Part shown: piece by piece, positions 46,507 through 59,883 of the stretch
How the letters are laid out: every line of letters starts with the position of its first letter
Position numbering within the stretch: the stretch's first letter is position 1
NCBI RefSeq assembly: GCF_048544455.1
Contig: NC_133537.1
Span: forward strand, 65,168,134-65,232,133
Direction of reading: 5' to 3'
DNA: 64,000 nucleotides
Source: Silene latifolia
Taxonomy: Eukaryota; Streptophyta; Magnoliopsida; Caryophyllales; Caryophyllaceae
Made by a program: the position numbers and the translations under genes
Notes under the pieces: generated by a model
Told to the model about the DNA's origin: nothing
The model's input: only the letters and a program-made list of their open reading frames with translations
Database searches by the model: none

Positions 46507-47774
46507 TGAAGGAAAAATAGATCTATATACTAACATATTCATATATGTTCCATTTTAATTTGTCATAAAATTAACAAGTGATCTTATGCATGCAAACTAT
46601 TTAACAAAATAAAGAAGAAACATTCATCCTTACATTGGAATTTCGGTTCATATGGGCACAAAAGAGATCTCCTTCTCTTTTGTTCTTGAGCTTTCCTTTT
46701 GGATGAACAAAGACCCAAGTGTAGGATCTCTCCCAAGGATTAATACCCAAAGCACACTCTTAATAAAATTAATATTATGTATACTAGATAATATTAATTT
46801 TGTGAGAAAAATTGACCCAAAATATTTGGTTTTGCTCTCAAAACCGGTTGAGAGAGAGGAGAATGGAAGGTGATTTTTTTTCTTTCTAAAAACTCTTGTT
46901 TTTGGTGTGTTGAATGAATAATGAATCACTAGTCAATATCTAAGTGAATATTAAGCAAAATAATAAGAAAAACCACAAGGGTTTTCTTCCCCAAAACCGG
47001 TTGGGAGAGGAGGTACAAAAGAGCCAATGCATGCCCTAGTTGTTCTTCACAATGAGCAATAGGTATGCAAGGCTAGTTTTAGTAGGTAATCATGTTGTTT
47101 ACCACTAATAAAATAACTTAATATTTGCCTAATCTTCCTCATATTTTCGGCACATATGGATAATATGGAATCCATATTATTTTTGTCAATTGTCAATATG
47201 TTACATGTCATATGTAACATAAATTTGTCATGTATTTTTAACATATTAAAAATCAACGTATTAATAAAAATACGTCATACACAAAAATCGACTTAGTAAT
47301 TCATAATTACTTGTACCAAAATATTTTACCATTTATAAATCACAACAGTTTGTATTTATAATAATTCATTCAAATTTAATTGTTTCCTGAAATAATAATT
47401 TCATCTGAGTAATGATACAATTCGATTACTCAGACCGTATCTCATATTAATCAATTTCAATGTGATACGTAAATTTTACTTCCAAAATCGTCCGTCAATT
47501 TTCAAGTAATTTAATTAACTCGTAACATTATACGATTAATTAAATGATCAATTAAGAGTGTTGCCCTATAGGTATGACCTAGGGGATCAACTGATCACCA
47601 CCGTCGCACGACAGTAATGTCAAACTCTAGTCAGCCAATCATTACCGATATATGTTGACCAGTTGATAGTAAAAATACTTCCCAATTGTATTCTTTAAAA
47701 ATGAGATTTAAACATGTGATCATCATGATCAACAGTCATGATCGCATTATTGTCGGAGGACACATATTCCAACA
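46507..47774 (-). repeat. Element I 3' LTR
   Basis: Direct copy of 54083-55349. It contains an inverted repeat ATGTTACAT-GTC-ATATGTAACAT near 47198-47220. No CG-word array of the Athila type is present. Confidence 0.95.
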
Positions 47775-48539
47775 ATTTCCCACTTGTCCTCGACAAGTGT
47801 GCGTCACCAATTATCTTGTCCTATTACTATCTCTCACTCAATGCAAGGTGTCTTTCAGGTCGTACTTACAAGTGATCATATCGAGAGTGGTTTCCTCGAT
47901 CTGGAGAATAACTGATTGACCGGACTTATCTATCAAAGATACTTTCCGAGCGTGGCCACGCATTTCCAGTTCATTACTCCTCGAGTGGCCCTGAGATATT
48001 GTTATAACCCTGACTAGGGGTGGACAATTCCTATCGCACTCATTCCCTTCGACTAGCCACAGCCATCATAACCCAAAATATGCCCATTTGACCCCATTTA
48101 CGAAGGTCGTAGTAACACAAATCAAAGTTAATCTGAAACTGTGCCATCTTAGGCGAATAGTCTTTAGTCAAAAGAATCGACTCATTTGAATACTCTTGCA
48201 GCTCTCGCCACGACCAGGCTATATAAATTTGTCAGAACTCTATAAGCGGTCATAAGGCCCGACAAAATGTTCCTAACAGTCTGCCTATGTGATCGACTAG
48301 TCATCTCACATGACTCTATGGCACTTGAACTTGCCATCAATCGCATCACACTCTAGTCACTTCGAGACGTCACCTCATACAAGTGACTATGGGCAAATAC
48401 TATGTTAATCCGTGTTCACTTTAACGGGGTTCAATTGTCACTACAACCCGTTTGGATGTAACAATGTATAAATTAAAGATAAAAGACAAATGTGATTATG
48501 AACATGAACAAAAACAACACTTTTATTTCATTTCAAAAT
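47775..48539 (-). other. Element I 3' non-coding segment
   Basis: Between the pol stop and the polypurine tract. No frame recognised. Confidence 0.7.
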
Positions 48540-51500
48540 CTAACATAGACTTGGTACACGTTTAAGTCCCATGGACGCCATATGTCCATCATGTTTAGCC
48601 TGCGATAAAGGCTTGGTGAGCGGATCGGCTATGTTGTCATCCGTCCCAACCTTACAAATCGCAATTTCCTTTCTTTCAATGAAATCTCTTATTACATGAT
48701 ATTTTCTAAGTACATGTCTAGATCTATTACTAGACTTTGGCTCCTTAGCTTGGAAGATCGTCCCACTATTATCACAATATAGAGTGATGGGATCATTGGC
48801 GGTAGGTACTACTTTTAGACCTTCCGTGAATTGCACGATCCAAACAGACTTCCTTAGCAGCCACGATGCCGCAATGTACTCACCTCCGTTGTAGAATCCA
48901 TGATTCTGACTTCCTTGAAGCTTCTCCACTTACGGCACCACCATTGAGCATAAAAACGAAACCAGCTTGTGATTTCAAGTCATCTCTATCTGTTTGAAAA
49001 CTTGAGTCCGTGTATCCATTAACACGCAACTCAGTGTCTCCTACAAACACTAGGATAGAATCCTTAGTTCTTCTCAAGTACTTAAGGATGTTCTTGACGG
49101 CTATCGAGTGACTCTCACCTGGATTTCCTTGATATCTACTCGTCATGCTCAAGGCATACGAGACATCAGGACGTGTGCATATCATGGCGTACATGATTGA
49201 TCCAACAGCGGAAGCATAAGGGATCAACTTCATGCGTTCAACATCATGGGGTTCGGAGGGAGATTGAGTCTTGCTCAATATCGTCCCGGTTACCATAGGT
49301 ACCAAACCCCTTTTGGATTTGTCCATCTTTGAACCGTCGAAGAATCTTATCAACATAAGACTCTTGACTTAGTGCCAATATCCTCTTGGATCTATCTCTA
49401 TGGATCCGGATACCTAATATACGTTGTGCCTCTCCTAAATCCTTCATTTGGAAGTGGTTACCTAACCACTTCTTAACAGAAGACAACATTGGAATATCAT
49501 TTCCAATGAGTAGTATGCCATCGACATACAAGATTAGGAACACAACATTGCTCCCACTAAATTTCATGTATAAACATGGTTCCTCAACACTTCGAGTGAA
49601 ACCATTTTCCTTTATAACATGATTGAATCGATGATTCCAACTTCTAGATGCTTGCTTAAGACCATAAATGGATCTCTTAAGCTTGCACACTTTGTTAGGA
49701 TTTTTAGAATCAACAAAACCTTCGGGTTGTATCATGTACACCTCCTCTTATAAATGCCCATTTAGAAAAGCGGTTTTGACATCCATTTGCCATATTTCAT
49801 AATCATGAAATGCGGCAATCGCTAACAAAATCCGTATGGATCTTAGCATGGCTACGGGGGCGAAGGTCTCATCATAATGAAGACCTTGGACTTGGGTAAA
49901 TCCTTTTGCCACTAGTCTAGCTTTGTAGACATCATCATGTCCTTCTATGCCATTTTTGACTTTGAATATCCATTTGCATTGAAGGGGTCTTGCCCCTTTA
50001 GGCAAATCTACCAAGTCCCAAACTTGGTTTTCATGCATAGAATCCATTTCGGACTTCATGGCTTCAAGCCATAAGGAGGAATTTGGACTAGAGATTGCGG
50101 CCTTGTAGGTGGCAGGCTCGTCACTTTCCATAAGCAACACCTCAAGTGTTCCATCTTCTTCGATAAGTCCCACATATCGATCGGGATGGCGAATAACACG
50201 GCCCGTTCTTCTAAGAGGAGGAGGAATAACCGTATTAGACGACGAAGGAACTTCTTCTTGCATCTCTATCTCGGTTTGTGGCTCTTGAACTTCATCAAGT
50301 TCAAAATTTCTCCCACTCTGTCTCTTAGAAATAAATTCTCTTTCTAAGAAGACAGCCTCGCAAGACACAAACACTTTGTTATCTTGAGGTTTATAGAAGT
50401 AGTAACCTCGTGAGGTTAAGGGATAACCTACAAAGATGCACTTTTCGGATCTTGGGGCAAGCTTGTTGTCGTTCTTAGACTTGACGTAAGCATCACATCC
50501 CCAAATATTCATATAAGATATATTGGGAACCCTTCCCGTCCACATCTCACATGGAGTCTTTTCAGTGGATTTTGTGGGACTATTGTTTAAAGATCTAATT
50601 GCGGTTTGAATCGCAAATCCCCAAAACGAGTTTGGTAACTCGGTTTGACTCATCATGGATCGAACCATATCAAGTAGGGTTCGATTTCTCCTTTCGGCAA
50701 CACCATTAAGTTGTGGTGTTCCAGGTGGAGTAAGTTGTGATATAATACCACAACCTTTCAAGTGTGAATCAAATTCAAGGCTAAGGGATTCTCTACCACG
50801 ATCGGATCGTAGTGCCTTAATCCTTTTGTTCAATTGGTTCTCTACTTCGTTTTGAAATTCCTTGAATTTCTCAAACGCTTCACTCTTATGCTTCATCAAA
50901 TAGATATACCCATATCTACTCAAGTCATCGGTGAAGGTTATAAAGTAGTCATAATTACCACGAGCGGTGATACTCATTGGTCCACAAACATCGGTGTGTA
51001 TGAGTCCCAATAGTTCACTAGCTCGTGTCCTTTTACCACTAAAAGGATTACGAGTCATTTTGCCAAGTAGGCAATATTTGCATGTACCATATGATTGATA
51101 ATCAAATGGTGTAATCACATTAGTCGAAATTAATCTTTTGATGCGATTCTCGTTTATGTGACCGAATCGACAATGCCAAATGAACGCTTCACTTGGGTCA
51201 CTTGATTTGAGTTTCTTTGATTGAATGTTATAAATATCATTAGTCGGATTTGAGGTCTCTAAAATGTAAATGCCATTGATAGAGGAAGCTTGGCCTATAA
51301 CCAAGTCGTTCCTAGAAATAGTACAACGATTGTTCTTAATGACAAAACAAAAACCGTCCATGTCTAGCATGGCGATTGAAATAATGTTTTTAGAGAGTGT
51401 AGGCACATAAAAACAATTATGTAAATACAACTCAAATCCATTAGGCAAAGCTAAAACATAAGTTCCTTTGGATTCGGCCGCTACCCGAGCTCCATTTCCA

Positions 51501-52090
51501 AGGCGTAGATCCACATCTCCCTTGCTAAGCCTCTTCACATCTCTTAAACCCTGTAAATGATTACAAAGGTGAGAACCACAACCGGTATCTAGTACCCATG
51601 TCGTAGTGGAAGTATAATTTATATCAATAACATAAATTTCCTTAGGAATTTTACCTTTTGGAGTGATGATTCCTTCCCTTATATTTCGCAAATATACGGG
51701 AGAATTCCTAAGCCAATGTCCCATGCCATAGAAATAATGGCATTCATCATTAACTTGCTTGAAGTTTTTGATTTTCTTTCCCTTCTTCTTGAACCTTTTG
51801 CCCTTAGAAGCAAGAACTTGATTGCTTGAGCTCCCTCTAGTTTTGGCATCTTTATCTTCCAGAGACAAAGACCCTATAGATTGTATGAGGTAGTCTTCCT
51901 GAGACGGACTCACACGAGGTCTAGTAGTAGTAGGTGGTTTAGAATAAGTGATGAAGTTAAGGTTTCCATCCGAACCTATCCCAATATGAAGTTCTCTAGT
52001 AGTGTCGAAATCATTGTTGGAGCAAACGTCGTCAAAAACATTGTGGTAAGACTCAATAGTTATCGGTGCAGTAGCGTTTGATGGATTCAT
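48540..52090 (-). pseudogene. Element I pol (protease, integrase, RT, RNase H), broken
   Basis: ATG at 52090 opens 780 codons: Lys-rich segment and degraded zinc knuckle (C117..H125, two of the four ligands lost), protease WVLDTGCGSH (about 166-174), GAG-pre-integrase IWHCRFGHINENR, integrase core (HTDVCGPM, RSDRGRE, NGVAERRNRTLLDM) and the start of RT (WIFKVK, DVKTAFLNG). TAA at 49748-49750 interrupts RT; the same frame goes on (SIYGLKQASRSWN, YVDGILLIG). YVDG replaces the catalytic YVDD. Frameshifts near 49340 and 48905 split the rest: CTRPDVSYALS, then RNase H (EYIAAS, CDNSG, KHD). It is inactive in RT. Confidence 0.93.
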
Positions 52091-54068
52091 TGTAATGAAC
52101 TACAAATATGGAGGAAAAGGAAATATTAACATTTGTCTTTTAATATCATACTTGTAAATATTTAACAAGATATGAACATTTATATAGTGACCTCTACCCA
52201 ACTATTATAAATGATTCCAAGACCCAAATTCATATCGACTTAGGCACGGTGGGGCCGATACATCCTTTATCAATATAACTCGATGGATTAACGTTTAATC
52301 GATTCTAATTTTAGAACTCTTGGTCGATAATAGTACATTAACAATTATCTTTAGCCCAAAACACATCCGACAAGGGCACGGTGTGGCCGATACATCCCTT
52401 ATCAAAAACTTTTGTTGAGTTCAATCCAAATTTCGAATAAATGTGTCCATGATCCAAACCCACATTAACTTGGGCACGGTGTGGCCGATACATCCCTTAT
52501 CAACATGAATTCGGTGGATAGACATTTATCACCCATTTCCCCTACGTAACAAGGTTTGTACCCCGGTGTGGCCGAGTGCACTCCCTCGCGAAATAGGTTT
52601 TCATGGTTTCTACTATTTGGTAAGACTATGTCTCAATTAATTGTTTTAGCGAGAGGTCATGTCAATTTATTATCTATCACATTTTAAGTGAACTAAAGCG
52701 GTGAACTACGATAATTTTTATTGACACGGTCGATAAACTCGATGAAAGAAGATGCATGTTTTAGTTATGGCGATTTAGCGATGCATGTGACATAAAATAA
52801 AATGCAAGCATAAAATAAATAAATCCTAGTATGGCCTTCCTAAAATAGAAAAACTATTTAACTATTACATATTCGGAAACCAACTCCATTGGTCCCTTGA
52901 ACTTCGGTTGTGGCACGCATCTCGAGGTAACACCGTCTTTATGTATCGCCATCTTGAAGAAATCCGTCTTTGGGAACTCCGAAATGAATTTAAATTACAT
53001 AATAAATTACATAATTTCCTATTATACATTTGTAACTAAAATAAAATAAATCTATTAAATTACAAAACGGTGATACGAGATCACAATAAAATTACAACCG
53101 AATCGATATTCCCACACATTTCGGGAAATACCAATTAAAATCTAAGACCATACTAAGTAAAAATTACATAATTCAAAATTACATAAATTAAAATTATGAC
53201 AATCATACAAAAGTTTAAAATTACATAAATTAAAAATTACATAATTAAAAATTACATAAATTAAAATTATTAAAATTATACATTTAAACTCATGAACATT
53301 CTAGAAAAATACCATGACACTCATAATGTTCAAAAACTTAGGTTAAAAATTTCGAAATTTATCCGGAAAAACAATGTTGCGGATTATCGGTTTTAACTAA
53401 ATAATCATAAAAACATGTGAAAAATTATATACATTAACTTTTCAATTTTAGATCTGAAAAGGATAATAAAATGCAACATTGGACGTTTTTCCTTAGTCAT
53501 AGATTATGTTTTATTAATTTTTCACTAATAATGTCACTATTTATGCTATTTTTCTTCAAAAATCCATAAATCATACAAAAAGACTTCACTATAGCCTATT
53601 ATTTTACACACATCTTGTAAAATTGCATGTGACAACATACTAAATTTCTATGACCAGATTCGAAATTTAACTCATATTAACCTATTTTTCACCTAAATCC
53701 GAATTTAATAATGAAAAATCCATTTTTCGAGCATGAGAAGTCCAAAAATTATGAAAATTTACAGGTTATCTCAAAATAATATATGTGACAACATATCCAA
53801 AAATCACTGGAAAAAACGAAGTATAGCTAATTTTAGACCGAAAATGACATTTTTACTCATAAAATCATATTTAAATGCCATTATTGTATAATATGAACAA
53901 TAAAAATCCGTAAATTAACCAAAATATCCTAAAAACATTTTAGGACCAGAAATTTTAACATGCATGAATTAATTTCGTGATATCTCATAATAACACAAAA
54001 TACAAGTTTTATATGTTATTCTTATAACTCGGAAAAACTTTTAACCGATTTGCATGCAAACAACCATG
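52091..54068 (-). other. Element I leader, about 2 kb, with repeats, gag missing
   Basis: No coding frame between PBS and pol ATG, though copia gag belongs here. At 52248-52600 a unit built on CACGGTGTGGCCGATACATC recurs four times at about 90-130-bp spacing (near 52248, 52377, 52475 and, diverged, 52563). The rest (52840-53960) is very AT-rich. Confidence 0.75.
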
Positions 54069-54080
54069 GCTCTGATACCA
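54069..54080 (-). other. Element I primer-binding site (tRNA-iMet)
   Basis: Minus-strand TGGTATCAGAGC, two bases after the LTR end CCTTCA. Confidence 0.9.
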
Positions 54081-54082
54081 AT

Positions 54083-55349
54083 TGAAGGAAAAATAGATTT
54101 ATATACTAACATATTCATATATGTTCCATTTTAATTTGTCATAAAATTAACAAGTGATCTTATGCATGCAAACTATTTAACAAAATAAAGAAGAAACATT
54201 CATCCTTACATTGGAATTTCGGTTCATATGAGCACAAAAGAGATCTCCTTCTCTTTTGTTCTTGAGCTTTCCTTTTGGATGAACAAAGACCCAAGTGTAG
54301 GATCTCTCCCAAGGATTAATACCCAAAGCACACTCTTAATAAAATTAATATTATGTATACTAGATAATATTAATTTTGTGAGAAAAATTGACCCAAAATA
54401 TTTGGTTTTGCTCTCAAAACCGGTTGAGAGAGAGGAGAATGGAAGGTGATTTTTTTCTTTCTAAAAACTCTTGTTTTTGGTGTGTTGAATGAATAATGAA
54501 TCACTAGTCAATATCTAAGTGAATATTAAGCAAAATAATAAGAAAAACCACAAGGGTTTTCTTCCCCAAAACCGGTTGGGAGAGGAGGTACAAAAGAGCC
54601 AATGCATGCCCTAGTTGTTCTTCACAATGAGCAATAGGTATGCAAGGCTAGTTTTAGTAGGTAATCATGTTGTTTACCACTAATAAAATAACTTAATATT
54701 TGCCTAATATTCCTCATATTTTCGGCACATATGGATAATATGGAATCCATATTATTTTTGTCAATTGTCAATATGTTACATGTCATATGTAACATAAATT
54801 TGTCATGTATTTTTAACATATTAAAAATCAACGTATTAATAAAAATACGTCATATACAAAAATCGACTTAGTAATTCATAATTACTTGTACCAAAATATT
54901 TTACCATTTATAAATCACAACAGTTTGTATTTATAATAATTCATTCAAATTTAATTGTTTCCTTAAACAATAATTTCATCTGAGTAATGATACAATTCGA
55001 TTACTCAGACCGTATCTCATATTAATCAATTTCAATGTGAAACGTAAATTTTACATCCAAAATCGTCCGTCAATTTTCAAGTAATTTAATTAACTCGTAA
55101 CATTATACGATTAATTAAATGATCAATTAATAGTGTTGCCTTATAGGTATGACCTAGGGGATCAACTGATCACCACCGTCTCACGACAGTAATGTCAAAC
55201 TCTAGTTAGCCAATCATTACCAATATATGTTGACCAGTTGATAGTAAAAATACTTCCCAATTGTATTCTTTAAAAATGAGATTTAAACATGTGATCATCA
55301 TGATCAACAGTCGTGATCGCATTATTGTCGGAGGACACATATTCCAACA
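54083..55349 (-). repeat. Element I 5' LTR
   Basis: TGTTGGAATATG (55349) to CCTTCA (54083) on the minus strand, directly before the PBS. Confidence 0.95.
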
Positions 55350-56117
55350 ATCTGCGGCGGCATCGACAACAAGGGACGGCGGCAACAAGGAAGAGCGATG
55401 GTGACGTCCTGGTGGTTGATCGTTTAGCATAACAAAGGAAGAGCAGATCAGGAGGATGGAAACAAAGGAAGGACGAAAAGAAGAAGGGAACAAGGAACGG
55501 AGGCTTACGATGGTGGTAGTGCTTTGACGGCAAGGTGACGACGACAAGGTTCATCCTGATGGTGGATGACCATGGCGGTCAAATGACAGAACGGGACAAG
55601 TAGTAAGACGGAGTACTTTATAAAAGAATGAAAGGCAATGAGTGAAGATATAGGAAGGTCAGGGGAATTGACTCGACTTACGGTGATCTGCAATGTGCTT
55701 GGCGACTGACGATGGTGATGAACGACTGCGAGGGAGGTGAGCTTTTGGTGTTTGACAGAGGTGGTGTGGTAGGCGGTTTCTATTTCCGAAACAGGGGAAG
55801 GCAGAGAGTTAATAACGGGGTCAAGCTGCGGTCTGGTGGTCGAGTGGTGGCGTATAGTGGTGGTCCGGCTTCGCACTTGGTGGTGAAGGTGAGTGACAAA
55901 GGTTCTCTAGCGGATTCAGAGGTGGTGTTCGAGTGGGCGAGGCGTGCGAGTTGTTTGGTGATGGAGTCGGTCACGGCTCGGATTCGGGTAGCTATAAAAC
56001 GTGGAGTAGAGCTGTTTGGTTGAGTTTAGAGCAGCATTTGAAAACGACCTCGGGTTGAGGAGTGAATAGTAATGTGGGTGTTGATGGTTTGATCAGTAGG
56101 TTTGATAGTGATGATAG
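55350..56117 (-). repeat. Probable LTR H2, distal part
   Basis: It continues across I from 46506 (ATCTG duplicated). It is less AT-rich, with short frames on both strands (for example about 100 codons at 55712-56023 forward), none with a recognised domain. On the minus strand it has CT-rich leader-like text, so an LTR R/U5 region is more likely than a gene. A captured host fragment is possible. Confidence 0.4.
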
Positions 56118-57757
56118 TGATTCGGTTTAAACTTTGTCGTCTAAGCTTACCAATCAAAACAATATTTATAATCTCAACTAACTATTCTGAGGAGAGTGGC
56201 AAGTAAAGGTCGGATCCCAAGGGACGGGTATTGTATTGATTTATCGGTTGTAGAGAGTTATGTCTTAGGGTGTCACAATTTGGGTTGAGTTGAGGTTTGC
56301 AATCTTAGCTACTTAACAATGAAATGTAAACAAATGAAAGCAAAACAAAGTAAGTAAATAAATAGGGTTTGTAAACAATTGATGAAGGCACTAGGGTGTC
56401 ATGGGTTTATAAAGGAATCATGGTGAGATCTCATAAACAAGATTCATAGATGCAAGCAAATTATTGTTGTAGTGGAGTCGAGTTAGTTTATATCTTAAAA
56501 CTCCTAGGAAGGTTTGGGTCTCAGAGCCGAGTCGGTCATGACTTTACAACACCTACAAGTCGACTTAATTTCTACCTATTTAACTATATACGTGGTCTAA
56601 CAAGCTTCAAGTTGGTTTATGTCTTACAAGTGTTGTTGAATGGATAAGAGATTCATGCTAGGTTGTCAATCAAGCATTTCATCAAGCATAACATATGCAT
56701 AAGTTGAAACTACAACAAGAAAGCAATCATATGAACTTATTAAGTTAAGATCTACCTCATGATTAATTCCCCTAATTCCCCATTAACCCTAGCTAGGAGA
56801 CTACTCACTCATGATCATGGTAAACATGCTAATAAGGATGTCAATCATATTAACAAGGTTAAACATGGTGAATGAGTAAAGCAATAAATAATTAAGCAAA
56901 GGATAAAAGGAATTGTACCAACTTAGGATGATCCAAATAATAAGCAAAGAATAATAGAAGAATACTTGCTGAATGATGAAGAGTTGTCAATTCTTCAATA
57001 AACCCAGATAGTCTTCAAATTACCCAACTAAATCTAAGAACACTTGAATGATTAAGGAATAATTAAGATTTGATTAAGATTGAATTGTGTAATACAACTT
57101 AATTAATACTAATAAACTTGATTAAAACTTGATTAAAGTTACTACTAAAGCTTGATTAGGAATTGGTGATTAATCTCCTAATACAATGGGGTATTTATAC
57201 TAAGTACAAGTATTAGGGTAACTAAGGGCTTAAATGACGAATAAGTGCCTAAGAAGAAGATTAACGCCTTACAAGTCCTTAAGGAGCCGCTCGAACTAAA
57301 CCTATTGGATGCCCATGCTATGAGAAAATTCGCCCGTCCTGCTTGTGGGACGCTCGGGCAGAGTAGTAGGACGCCCGTCTTGATCATTAGGACGCTCGGG
57401 CTGAGCTAGGGACGCCCGTCCCATAGGCCAGTTTAGCTTCTTCTTTAATTGGCTGCTTTAAGATCCGTGGGGATTGTTGAGGAGCCTTGGGGGTCCTTCA
57501 TCATTGCCCAAATACTTATTCTATCTACTTAGGCCTTATCGGTCTCCTCCTTGTTGCTTGGTCGTTAGATGCAATCCATTTAGCTCCAAATTGTTCCATA
57601 TATGCAAGGTTAGCATTCCTCTCCTACCAAGGATACAAAACCTCAAAGAATATGGAAAGTGGGAAGCTAAAGATAAGAAACGACCCTAATACATGCAAGA
57701 AAGCATAGAAACGAGGCTAGTTCGGGGACTAAAAGTGTGTAAATATGAGTCACATCA
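56118..57757 (-). repeat. Element C 3' LTR
   Basis: It starts (minus strand) TGATGTGACTCAT at 57757 and ends near CCGAATCA (about 56118, approximate). TATA box TAGTATAAATACC at about 57203-57187. CG words CGCCCG/CGCTCG at 57288, 57331, 57351, 57372, 57393 and 57413: steps 43, 20, 21, 21, 20. Confidence 0.8.
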
Positions 57758-59883
57758 AAAATCCCCAAACCGAACCTTTGCTCGTCCCGAGTAAATAGGT
57801 GACTAAAACTATGACCTTTATTAATACTACTAGCCGATGTGAGATAATTAGCGGGTCTCACTCTGGCCCTTCAACTCACAACAAGACACCTATGAGGTAA
57901 GATGCCTTCTTGCAAGGTAAGGTAGGGCTTGCCAAAATGGGAATGCTTCCTAACATTTAAGCACACAAGATCAAGTAAAGGATGCGTCTACAAAAAGAAT
58001 AGTCACTTTCCTCATCTAAGTGGCGGAAATCACCTATAAGGGAAGCAATTCAAGGGTACACACTCCATCATAGATATTGATTCTCCTAGTTACTAAGTCA
58101 AAGAGGATACAAATAAGTCACCTCCAAGTTGTGTTAAACTAGGGTACCTTTATCCACAATCTCTAAATGCTTTTGTCAAGAGCCAAGTCCCTATGGTATT
58201 AGAAACACTGTAGGATCACGAAATTCCCCCTCTTGTCTAGACAAGAAGAAGGGTCGTCCCCTCTCCACCATGCAATAAAATAGGATCATCATTGGACCAA
58301 AGGGTTTCAAAGTTCATGAGTTTCATCGATAGTAGTTTGCTTTTTGGGTTTATTTTTCCCCCATTTTTGTAGCATTTGGCGATTAAGAGCATGTCATTCT
58401 TTGATGTTTGGCATTTTTCAACTTTTTACATTTCTTTGAACATTTTTCAAAGTAACACCATTTGTAGAAAGGGTACTTCTATTATAAGTATATGAGTCTA
58501 TTTTTGCTCCTCTTTTCATTTGATGCAATTGCAAACATTTGACATTGATAGCTTGAACTCAATTTGACATTTTTGTGCCCATTCCTTTTTTGTTGACAAA
58601 AATATGATGATAGAAGTGTAAGGAAGGTTGCATGGCATCAAGGGTCACCTTGGAATAAACGGTAGCCAAGGAGTCATCACACCATAAGGCACTCTTGACT
58701 AGCCTTAGTCCATGGGTCAAAGGATACTAGTATGACACATCCTAGGGTGTCTTGAGAGTATTCTAGCAAATAAAGTCTCAAGGAGAAAGATTGTCTACAA
58801 GAGCCTTATATACACTTGTCAAGCTTCCCAAATAGGCATTTTCACAAAATTTTCCTAAAATGCAACTACATACCATGATGCAAATATCATATATACAAAT
58901 CTAATCCATATGATTCTATCAACTAATATGCCATGTAAACTAAATGCAAACTCTTAACAACACATTGGTTTGTACCGCATCAATCAAAATATAGCCACAT
59001 TGTCATTAACATATAAAAGGAGGAAGGAGATTTGGAAAGATCATACCATGCGGTCTTCTATTTCCTTCATACCTCGAATGTGGCGTAGTCGGCGCAATGT
59101 GATAAGAGTGACCAACAAACAAACAAGCAAACAAATATATACAATATATACAATTCTACACTACAAAGGAAAGAACATGTTTTTGGATTTTTCAAATTTT
59201 TATCATTTTTTGAAATAAGTGTTAATAAGTGTTAGAATTCCCCATCCCCCCACTTAGAATGGATATTGTCCTCAATGGACAAAATAATAGGGAATTATGC
59301 AAATGAATGATATGATATGATGCATGATTCTACACTAAATGCAAACTATATGTGAGATATTTACAAATGATAAGTATATACATATGAAGCAATCTAAACT
59401 AAACTAAATGATGCATGCTTTCTATTGTTCGGAGAGCTAATTTAAATGAACTCAGGTTGCTTATGAATGAATATACCCAAACCGGACAAAACACTATCTT
59501 TAGTGCAAAACGAGGGAAGTTTATTCACAATCATGCAAATGAAATGCATGAAAAGTTACTTTTTCATTTTGGATTCTTTACGGTGGGAGCAAAAAAAACA
59601 AAGATAGTCACCTCAATGTTACCGAGGTGTGAGTCCTTTGGTGGTGCTAGGACTCAAAAAATCTCATCCATCAAATAGTCCAAAATGACTCTCTAAATAC
59701 TCTAAGCTAAATGTTATATAAGATATACAAGTCATGTCAATAATGTAATCAAGAGATAAAAACAAAGCAAAAGGAGGGGTAGGAGACTCACAATGGAATA
59801 GGCCAAAATTCTAGCATAAGCTATCAACCCCGCATTTGTGTCATCCTCCTTCATGCTTTGTCAACCATCAACTTTCACTCATC
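57758..59883 (-). other. Element C 3' non-coding region
   Basis: Reverse-strand counterpart of A 4934-6907, with the same conserved blocks (reverse of ATCCTNCAGTGTTTCTAA near 58195-58215; GCAAGGTAGGGCTTGCC near 57924). Polypurine tract reversed at about 57760-57771 (CCCCAAACC). No frame supported. Confidence 0.7.

Larger units (their letters stand above)
46507..55349 (-). mobile_element. Element I: Ty1-copia retrotransposon, complete
   Basis: LTRs 54083-55349 (5') and 46507-47774 (3') on the minus strand start TGTTGGAATATG and end CCTTCA. ATCTG flanks both sides (46502-46506, 55350-55354). tRNA-iMet PBS, pol in the order protease, integrase, RT, RNase H, and polypurine tract AAGTGGGAAAT before the 3' LTR. 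The LTRs differ at about 15 sites by eye (about 99% identity), so insertion was recent. It lacks most of gag. Confidence 0.95.
21800..56117 (-). mobile_element. Element H: LTR retrotransposon with far-separated LTRs (reconstruction)
   Basis: H1 (21800-23634) and H2 (from 43990) are copies of one LTR, both on the minus strand. H2 is followed by a PBS, so it is a 5' LTR. H1 lacks a PBS and fits a 3' LTR. Everything between (G, L, LINE, F, E) would then be nested in H, and I and possibly C in its 5' LTR. The 43564-43971 leader is the only internal sequence left; no coding frame. Treating H1 and H2 as one element is inference from order and orientation. Confidence 0.45.

Noticed and set aside
46652..46873. 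73-codon frame repeated at 54228-54449
   Set aside because: It is present in both LTRs of copia I as a direct copy, on the opposite strand to the element, with no domain.
55350..56117. Possible host gene (less AT-rich, several 90-125-codon frames)
   Set aside because: No recognisable domain, frames on both strands overlap, and it lies where the H2 LTR should continue across the I insertion.
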